From assembly GCF_019312595.1 (NCBI RefSeq), contig NZ_JAHWDQ010000001.1, positions 1-64,000 on the forward strand: a stretch of DNA of 64,000 nt, read 5' to 3'. Under the pieces are notes generated by a model. That model did not search any database and was not told the DNA's origin. It saw nothing but the letters and a program-made list of their open reading frames with translations. Positions 58,265-64,000 of the stretch are shown here, in pieces (position 1 is the stretch's first letter; each line of letters opens with the position of its first letter). The position numbers and the translations under genes were made by a program. Origin of the DNA: Zhongshania aquimaris. Lineage in GTDB: Bacteria; Pseudomonadota; Gammaproteobacteria; Pseudomonadales; Spongiibacteraceae.

Positions 58265-60412
58265 TTATTTGAAAAACGTAGTGCCATTGTTCGCCATTTG
58301 GCGAAGGCTTTCAGTTGGTTGGTATAGCGGCCCAAGATCCGCGTAGCGATCTGCCATTTCACAGAAGGCTTTCGCACCCATCTGATCGATGAAACGCAGG
58401 GCGCCGCCACGGAATACGGGGAAACCAATACCCATCACCAAGCCCATATCAGCATCAGCGGGATCACGTAAGATACCTTCATCTATACAGCGTACTGTTT
58501 CAATGCACATCGGGATCATCATGCGTGCAATGATATCGTCGTCAGACAATGTCACGGCAGCTTGCTTGGCAGACTCTGCCATAGAGAGCGCACTGTCATC
58601 TTCGCATTTTTTAGGCTTGCCTTTGGCATCCTCTTCGTAGCGGTAGAAACCGATGCCGTTTTTCTGACCGTAGCGCTTGGCCTCAAACATCATTTGCGAA
58701 ATGCCGGTAAAATCGTGACGCATACGATCAGGGAAACCTTCGGCCATGACTTCTGCGGCGTGGTAACCCGTGTCGATACCGACAACATCCATCAGATAAG
58801 CAGGCCCCATCGGCATGCCGAAACCTTCCATGACCTTATCGACTTTACGGAAATCCGCACCGTCGCGGACTAACATGTCAAAACCGGCAAAATACGGGAA
58901 TAAAACGCGGTTCACATAGAAGCCAGGGCAGTCGTTTACTACGATGGGTGTCTTGCCCATTTGCAGCGCGTATTTTACAACCCTTGCTACCGTACTATCG
59001 CTGGTCTTCTCACCGCGAATAACCTCGACCAAGGGCATAGCGTGCACTGGGTTAAAGAAATGCATTCCACAGAAATTCTCTGGCCTTTCAAGTGCTTCCG
59101 CAAGATAAGTAATAGAAATTGTCGAAGTGTTTGACGCCAAGACCGCATCGTTGCGAATATGCTTTTCTGTTTCCGCCAGCACTGCCCGCTTCACTTTGGG
59201 GTTCTCGACTACGGCTTCGACAATAACGTCTGCTTTATCAAACCCATCGTAATTTAAGGAGGGGCGAATACTGTTTAATACCGCGGACATTTTATCCGCC
59301 GTCATACGACCGCGCGACACGCGCTTAGCAAGCAGCTTGCCAGCTTCTTTCATACCGAGCTCTAGACCAGCGTCAGCAATATCTTTCATCAATATAGGCG
59401 TGCCCTTGTACGCCGATTGATAGGCGATACCACCGCCCATGATGCCAGCACCCAAAACCGCGGCCTGCTTAATATGGCCGCCAGCTTTTGCAAAACCGCG
59501 AGCCGCCTTGCTAACAGCCTGCTCACTTAAAAACAAACCGACTAATGCTGCCGACTGCGGCGTGCGAACCAGCTTGATAAAATGGTCAATCTCAACCTCA
59601 ATTGCCTCTGCACGCCCTAAGCCCGCATTGCGCTCCATAGACTTTGCAGCGGTTAATGGTGCCGGCATATTTCGTCCAGCTTGTTGTGCAACCATGGCCT
59701 TACCGGTAGTGAAAGACATCATACGTTCGATATCATTTAGCTTCACTGGTGACGTTTTCTCGGTGCGACGCGCCTGGTAGTCAAACTCGCCGGCGATTGC
59801 ATTTTTAAGTAAGTCTAACGACGCTTCATGCAGTACGTCCGGCGCAACGACCGCATCTACACCACCATCTTTAAGAGCTGCATCTGGCTTTTGCTGATTA
59901 CCCGTAGCAACCCAAAGCATTGCATTGTCGCAACCAATTACCCGCGGCAACCTTACTGTGCCACCGAAACCAGGGTTTATTCCCAACTTCACCTCGGGCA
60001 AGCCCACAATGGCGGCGGATGACATGACTCGAAAATCACAGGCTAAACACATTTCAAATCCGCCGCCAAGCGCTACACCATTAATAGCGGCAACGGTAGG
60101 GACCGGCAGATCTTCAAAAGCATTAAATATATCGTTGGCCTTGCTCGCCCACTCACGCAAATCAGCATCTGGCAGCTTAAATAGCTCGGTAAACTCAGTA
60201 ATGTCAGCGCCAACGATGAACACCGATTTGCCACTGGTAACGAGTACGCCTTTCAAACTCGCCTCAGCAGCTAGAGCTGCAGTGGCTTCACCCAACTCCT
60301 CTAGAGTCAGCCGATTAAATTTATTTACTGAGTCACCTTCCAGGTCGAAACACAGTTCCGCAATACCATCATCCAGGTACTTTGCAGTTAACGCCTTGCC
60401 TTGATAAATCAT
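58265..60412 (-). CDS. fadB: Fatty acid oxidation multifunctional alpha subunit FadB
   Basis: FadB hydrates enoyl-CoA and oxidises 3-hydroxyacyl-CoA in the FadBA complex. The 715-residue protein has an N-terminal crotonase domain (about 1-190) with [16 protein letters not shown], quoted as [11 protein letters not shown], and the [10 protein letters not shown] active-site Glu-like region, a linker, and the NAD-binding motif [12 protein letters not shown] near 313. The dehydrogenase His lies in [14 protein letters not shown] (core HFFNPVH). The length is typical. A palindromic operator candidate and a promoter lie just upstream. Confidence 0.96.
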   Translation of the reverse strand: MIYQGKALTAKYLDDGIAELCFDLEGDSVNKFNRLTLEELGEATAALAAEASLKGVLVTSGKSVFIVGADITEFTELFKLPDADLREWASKANDIFNAFEDLPVPTVAAINGVALGGGFEMCLACDFRVMSSAAIVGLPEVKLGINPGFGGTVRLPRVIGCDNAMLWVATGNQQKPDAALKDGGVDAVVAPDVLHEASLDLLKNAIAGEFDYQARRTEKTSPVKLNDIERMMSFTTGKAMVAQQAGRNMPAPLTAAKSMERNAGLGRAEAIEVEIDHFIKLVRTPQSAALVGLFLSEQAVSKAARGFAKAGGHIKQAAVLGAGIMGGGIAYQSAYKGTPILMKDIADAGLELGMKEAGKLLAKRVSRGRMTADKMSAVLNSIRPSLNYDGFDKADVIVEAVVENPKVKRAVLAETEKHIRNDAVLASNTSTISITYLAEALERPENFCGMHFFNPVHAMPLVEVIRGEKTSDSTVARVVKYALQMGKTPIVVNDCPGFYVNRVLFPYFAGFDMLVRDGADFRKVDKVMEGFGMPMGPAYLMDVVGIDTGYHAAEVMAEGFPDRMRHDFTGISQMMFEAKRYGQKNGIGFYRYEEDAKGKPKKCEDDSALSMAESAKQAAVTLSDDDIIARMMIPMCIETVRCIDEGILRDPADADMGLVMGIGFPVFRGGALRFIDQMGAKAFCEMADRYADLGPLYQPTESLRQMANNGTTFFK

Positions 60413-60459
60413 TTTTGTTCCTCAAAGTGAGTGGTGGCGGCGGCATTTGCCATACTTTT

Positions 60460-60478
60460 ATGTTTACCATGTAAACAT
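60460..60478. promoter_or_regulatory. Palindromic operator candidate upstream of fadBA
   Basis: ATGTTTAC-CAT-GTAAACAT is a perfect inverted repeat with eight-base arms, 48 bases before the fadB start and just downstream of the predicted -10 box. TetR-type fatty-acid regulators such as PsrA bind GTTT/AAAC palindromes of this sort. That makes it the likely site for acyl-CoA-responsive repression. Confidence 0.6.
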
Positions 60479-60487
60479 TGGGTGCTA

Positions 60488-60516
60488 AAACTACCGTATT
60501 ACTAAAATCTTGGCAA
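60488..60516 (-). promoter_or_regulatory. Sigma-70-type promoter candidate of fadBA
   Basis: On the minus strand TTGCCA (60516-60511) is separated by 17 bases from TAGTTT (60493-60488). The expected start of transcription, near 60481, would fall next to the palindrome at 60460-60478, so a bound repressor would block transcription. Confidence 0.45.
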
Positions 60517-60529
60517 GCGCCGCAGTCAA

Positions 60530-61597
60530 TTAATCAGTTAAACACGCGGGGTCAAATTGGTAGCCCTCAGTTAGCCAATCGCAAACCTCTATCGCTACCG
60601 GATGCGCTATATTGCGATACTCATCCACTAGGCTAATTTTCTCCACAGACCCTATTCCGTCTAAACCCCGCTGCTGGAAAAGATTAGCATCCCGGGCAAT
60701 TAACTTTGCCAATTCGTCCGGCAAAACAGCAATTGCTCGCTCGAAAGCAAGCGCAGGGTCGTAGCTGGATTTTGAAGTATAGACGTCGGCCAGCGTTGGC
60801 AAGACCAAAGTGGACAAATGAAATTGATTCATTGGGTTTATCGCGTGGCCGCGGCACCAGCCAGCCATGTCCGGCGACCGCCCGCTAAAGGGGGCTAAAT
60901 GCAAAAACCGACTGGTTTTACGGCCATCATTAACGGGATAGTTATCCCAAATGAGCGGTTTTCTGCCAAGCAACGCCGCTGCCCGCCGACAATCGTCGCC
61001 GGAATACGCGTCGCTAATGACGCGATTCCCTGTCCACAATATATCAATATCTAGCGCGAGACCGGCGTTTAAATCTTGAAAGTAGTTCGCTGGACATGCC
61101 CCAAACAGCTCTTCGAGTATGGGATCAAAACTGTAATAGCTCGGGCACATGGCGAGCTGTATATCAGGTAGCTGCTGCTGTATATCGCCGACTACCGCAA
61201 CCTGATTTTCTGCCAGTCGTTTATTTCCAGCAGGCAAATCATCGAATAAAACCCATAAGATATCAGGCTTAAGCCTTTGTATTTCATTAATTTTATTTTT
61301 TAATTTCTTCCTTTCACTAACACCGTATTTCGCCTGCAAGCCGACCGGCGACCAGCCTAAGCCCCACGCGATATCCGCGGCATGACATGCCCTACCCAGC
61401 TTTTCAAAATTGGCGAACTGCTCACCAGAAAAGGCATGCGACCATTTATGCCGCAAACTAGTATCGCCTTTCGGCGCATAGACGTAGCTGCTGTATCCCC
61501 ATCTAGCAAGCATCTCTGGCAAAGCATAGCGCTGCTCCCAGCTCCACTGACGGCCGTAAAAACCTTCGATGATCGACGTCGTAAACGATTTGCGCAC
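60530..61597 (-). CDS. GH84 family glycosidase (O-GlcNAcase/beta-N-acetylglucosaminidase-like)
   Basis: The 355-residue protein (GTG at 61597 with AGAGG five bases upstream) carries the GH84 catalytic domain. GFYGRQWSWEQR near 12-23, YVYAPKGD near 38 and the adjacent catalytic aspartates D119 and D120 in VLFDDLPAG are its marks; the family uses a substrate-assisted mechanism on N-acetylglucosaminides. It consists of the catalytic domain alone, without carbohydrate-binding modules or a signal peptide. An in-frame frame upstream to 61705 would overlap gcvT by 80 bases and is unlikely. It starts 29 bases beyond the end of gcvT and is probably cotranscribed with it. Substrate unknown. Confidence 0.85.
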   Translation of the reverse strand: MRKSFTTSIIEGFYGRQWSWEQRYALPEMLARWGYSSYVYAPKGDTSLRHKWSHAFSGEQFANFEKLGRACHAADIAWGLGWSPVGLQAKYGVSERKKLKNKINEIQRLKPDILWVLFDDLPAGNKRLAENQVAVVGDIQQQLPDIQLAMCPSYYSFDPILEELFGACPANYFQDLNAGLALDIDILWTGNRVISDAYSGDDCRRAAALLGRKPLIWDNYPVNDGRKTSRFLHLAPFSGRSPDMAGWCRGHAINPMNQFHLSTLVLPTLADVYTSKSSYDPALAFERAIAVLPDELAKLIARDANLFQQRGLDGIGSVEKISLVDEYRNIAHPVAIEVCDWLTEGYQFDPACLTD

Positions 61598-61625
61598 GTG
61601 ACCTCTTTCGATTTTACCCAGTAAA

Positions 61626-62744
61626 TTATCCGCGATGATAGCGCTGCTCAACAAAGGATGACTGCCGGACAATAACAGGCAACTGTTTGCCTCTGACACT
61701 GGCAAATAATTCCTGCCCTGATTCTAAAGCTGCCGTTGCCACATAAGCCATCACCACGGGCCGTCCAATACTTGGCCCAAAACCACCGCTGCTCACCCAG
61801 CCCAACACCTGGTCGTCACCATTAACGATTTGCGCCCCTTCACGAACCGGTGCCCTGCCCTCAACATCAAGTAGCACCCGTTTTTCAGATACGCCATTGG
61901 CGAGCTGATCAGCAATCACTTCCGCCCCAGGATATCCGCCGTTGCGCTCACCGTTTGGCCGCCTAATCTTAGAAATAGACCACAGCAAATTAGCGGTAAT
62001 GGGGGTGATGGTGTCATCCATATCGTGGCCATATAAACATAGGCCCGCCTCAAGACGCAGCGAGTCGCGAGCGCCTAGGCCAATAAACTCAACCTCAGGC
62101 TGCGCCAATAAAATTCGCGCTAGTGAATCTGTATGCTCAGGCGCAACGGAAATCTCGAAGCCGTCTTCGCCGGTATAGCCCGAGCAACTAAGCCAACAGG
62201 GTATACCTTCGATTGTGCAATCGGCGGTATCCATAAAAATCATATTTGCAGTAGCTGGCGCCAAACGCGCAAGGACGTCGCGTGAGCTCGGCCCCTGCAA
62301 GGCTAATAATCCATAATCTGCGAGCAACTCCATTTCAATACTTGCCGGCAGATGTTTTCTCAACCAAGCAAAATCCTGGTCTTTACAGGCCGCATTTACA
62401 ATGAGCAAAAAGTAGTCACCACAATTTGCGAACATTAAATCGTCGAGAATACCGCCGCGGTCATTTGTGAGAAGACCATAGCGCTGTCGATTTAAAGGTA
62501 GCCCAAGTACATCCTGCGGCATCAATTTCTCCAGTTCGAGCGCCACATTGGGCCCTCGCACACGAATTTGACCCATATGGGAGACGTCGAATAAACCCGC
62601 AGCGCTGCGCACATGTAAGTGTTCTTTAAGTACGCCCATTGGATACTGTACCGGCATATCATAACCAGCAAAGGGCACCATTTTTGCTGACAGCTCGCGG
62701 TGCAAGCTATTCAAGGGCGTAGTCAATAAATTTTCTGTGCTCAA
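61626..62744 (-). CDS. gcvT: Aminomethyltransferase (glycine cleavage T protein)
   Basis: GcvT releases ammonia from the aminomethyl group on GcvH and passes the one-carbon unit to tetrahydrofolate. The 372-residue protein shows FAGYDMPVQYP near 22, FDVSHMGQIRV near 53, GYTGEDGFEIS near 197 and the catalytic Asp region in RDSLRLEAGLCLYGHDMD (core LRLEAGLCLYGHD). The start is a TTG after GAGGAGAAG. No gcvH or gcvP is next to it here. Confidence 0.93.
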   Translation of the reverse strand: MSTENLLTTPLNSLHRELSAKMVPFAGYDMPVQYPMGVLKEHLHVRSAAGLFDVSHMGQIRVRGPNVALELEKLMPQDVLGLPLNRQRYGLLTNDRGGILDDLMFANCGDYFLLIVNAACKDQDFAWLRKHLPASIEMELLADYGLLALQGPSSRDVLARLAPATANMIFMDTADCTIEGIPCWLSCSGYTGEDGFEISVAPEHTDSLARILLAQPEVEFIGLGARDSLRLEAGLCLYGHDMDDTITPITANLLWSISKIRRPNGERNGGYPGAEVIADQLANGVSEKRVLLDVEGRAPVREGAQIVNGDDQVLGWVSSGGFGPSIGRPVVMAYVATAALESGQELFASVRGKQLPVIVRQSSFVEQRYHRG

Positions 62745-62788
62745 TGGACTTCTCCTCGGCGGAATAGACCTGCCGCAATTTCGTTAAT

Positions 62789-63565
62789 TTACTTTGTTAA
62801 AGGGAAAAGCCGCTCGAAATTTTGAGTGGTGTGCTGCAATACGTCCTGATAAGAAAGACCCTTGAGATCAGCCACACACTCGGCAACCTCTACCACGTAC
62901 TTGGGCTCATTTTTTTTACCCCGATACGGCACTGGCGCCAAATATGGTGAATCAGTCTCCACCAACAAGCGCTCTATAGGAACACGTCGCACTACCTCGC
63001 GGAGCTCCTCAGCATTCTTAAAGGTGATGATGCCCGAGAAGGAAATGTAGTAACCCATTTCTATCGCGGCTTCTGCCATCTCCCAAGATTCAGTAAAACA
63101 GTGCAGAACCCCTCCAACGTCAGGAGAACCATGTTCAGCAATTATCGCCAAGGTATCTTCGCGAGCATCGCGGGTATGAACGATGGTGGGCTTACCGCAG
63201 GAAGCAGATACTTGAAGATGTTGGGCAAAACTCCACTGCTGATCGACTTTTCGTTCGCTACTGTAGTAATAATCTAACCCTGTTTCGCCAATAGCGACGA
63301 CCTTCGGGTGATTCGCCAATTCCGTGAGGGTTTGTATTGAACAAATTTCGTCGCTGATATCGAGCGGATGCACGCCGACCGAGGCATAGATCTGCGGAAA
63401 TCGCTCCGCGATCGCCACAACAGTTGGCGCATTTCCTAAATCGATTCCTATACACAGCATCTTCGAAACGCCGCGCTCTGTTGCGGCTTGTACCGCTAAA
63501 TCCAAGTTGCCGCCATAGGGTTTTAAGTCTATGCGGTCGAGATGACAATGGCTGTCTACGAGCAT
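62789..63565 (-). CDS. TatD-family metal-dependent hydrolase/deoxyribonuclease
   Basis: The 258-residue protein resembles YcfH/TatD. DSHCHLD at residues 4-10 binds metal, ETGLDYYYS near 93, IVHTRDARED near 128, LHCFTESWEMA and the catalytic Asp in ETDSPYLAPVPYRGKKN (core ETDSPYLAP) complete the TIM-barrel active site. Such enzymes act as 3'-5' exonucleases or DNases. It lies just after a PilZ gene, the usual order holB-pilZ-tatD, with holB presumably to the right of the window. Confidence 0.93.
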   Translation of the reverse strand: MLVDSHCHLDRIDLKPYGGNLDLAVQAATERGVSKMLCIGIDLGNAPTVVAIAERFPQIYASVGVHPLDISDEICSIQTLTELANHPKVVAIGETGLDYYYSSERKVDQQWSFAQHLQVSASCGKPTIVHTRDAREDTLAIIAEHGSPDVGGVLHCFTESWEMAEAAIEMGYYISFSGIITFKNAEELREVVRRVPIERLLVETDSPYLAPVPYRGKKNEPKYVVEVAECVADLKGLSYQDVLQHTTQNFERLFPLTK

Positions 63566-63622
63566 GGGATTTCCGTTTACAGTTTTTGTTTAACGACAGG
63601 CCGATGCCGGCCAGTTTTGCAC

Positions 63623-63973
63623 TTACATGGTATGTGTGGGCTTGTCCGACTCCATAATACCCGCTAGGTAGGACTCTATTTTTTTATTGGCAACGCCGTC
63701 GCCACCGATAAACTGTACGCCAATTCCAGCCGCACGATTACTTTGGGCACCACGCGGGGTGATCCAGACTACTTTTCCGGCAATGGGAAGTTTCTCGGGC
63801 TCATCCATCAAGGTCAAAAGCATAAATACCTCGTCCCCAACCTTATAAGGTTTAGTGGTTGGCACGAATAAGCCGCCATCGCGAATAAATGGCATATAGG
63901 CCGCGTATAATACCGCCTTGTCTCTGATGGTAAGGGACAAAATTCCGTTCCGTGCACCCTGCGCACCACTCAT
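63623..63973 (-). CDS. pilZ: Type IV pilus PilZ-domain protein
   Basis: The 116-residue protein is like PilZ of Pseudomonas: a single PilZ beta-barrel without the RxxxR c-di-GMP-binding motif and with YKVGDEVFMLLTLMDEPEK (core VGDEVFMLLTLMD), AGKVVWITPRG and GIGVQFIG. PilZ is needed for type IV pilus assembly, probably by contacting PilB and FimX. Its neighbour tatD and the FimL-like gene elsewhere in the window support this role. Confidence 0.9.
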   Translation of the reverse strand: MSGAQGARNGILSLTIRDKAVLYAAYMPFIRDGGLFVPTTKPYKVGDEVFMLLTLMDEPEKLPIAGKVVWITPRGAQSNRAAGIGVQFIGGDGVANKKIESYLAGIMESDKPTHTM

Positions 63974-64000
63974 ACACTCAACCCCAATAACCTAAACACT

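Noticed and set aside
62745-62788. Glycine riboswitch before gcvT
   Set aside because: Only 44 bases separate tatD from gcvT, too few for the aptamer, and no conserved core was seen.

Overview
The window looks like a chromosomal piece of a marine-type gammaproteobacterium, most likely from the Cellvibrionales/Spongiibacteraceae neighbourhood. The reasons are the gene orders dnaQ-rnhA-methyltransferase//gloB-mltD, tig-clpP-clpX-lon-hupB-ppiD, fadBA, etfBA//ETF:ubiquinone oxidoreductase, and cysI-DUF934, plus a FimL-type regulator and a type IV pilus PilZ protein. The genus is inferred from gene content only. Many genes start with GTG or TTG behind a clear Shine-Dalgarno sequence.

Region 1 (1-7976) is accessory DNA. 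It opens with a reading-frame remnant of a superfamily II helicase. A tightly coupled minus-strand operon follows: a DXD glycosyltransferase, a 742-residue protein that joins a GT25 glycosyltransferase, a sulfotransferase-like P-loop domain and a GH16 domain, and a NodU/CmcH/TobZ-type carbamoyltransferase. Together they could build, sulfate, carbamoylate and trim a surface glycan; this is the most unusual part of the window. Two unrelated tyrosine recombinases come next, one GC-rich and of plasmid/ICE type, the other probably missing its N-terminus.

Region 2 (7977-14246, minus strand) holds a lone GspG-like pseudopilin, the SohB protease, an unknown membrane protein, a FimL-like protein, dnaQ, rnhA and a SAM methyltransferase. 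Region 3 (14328-27572, plus strand) holds gloB, mltD, a five-gene Yej-type peptide ABC transporter with separate ATPase genes, an AraC regulator, a tyrosine phosphatase overlapping rlmG, a low-molecular-weight phosphatase and a luciferase-like oxidoreductase.

Region 4 (27592-41595) mixes both strands: rlmD, a small secreted protein, DAHP synthase, a possible small RNA, an EEP hydrolase, a YchJ protein, a thioesterase, nfuA, metH, two small membrane proteins, cysI with its DUF934 partner, a Kef-type antiporter and a YceI protein. Region 5 (41794-50473) contains etfA/etfB divergent from ETF:ubiquinone oxidoreductase, then DUF1285, serA, a phosphopantetheinyl transferase, ppiD and hupB.

Region 6 (50624-63973, minus strand) is the proteostasis cluster lon (with a good RpoH-type promoter), clpX, clpP and tig. 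tRNA-Leu(UAG) follows, then the fatty-acid oxidation operon fadBA with a perfect palindromic operator candidate, a GH84 O-GlcNAcase-like hydrolase directly behind gcvT, a TatD nuclease and a PilZ protein. Fatty-acid oxidation (FadBA) delivers electrons through EtfAB to the ETF:quinone oxidoreductase encoded in region 5. No CRISPR array, rRNA, intact insertion sequence or riboswitch was seen.
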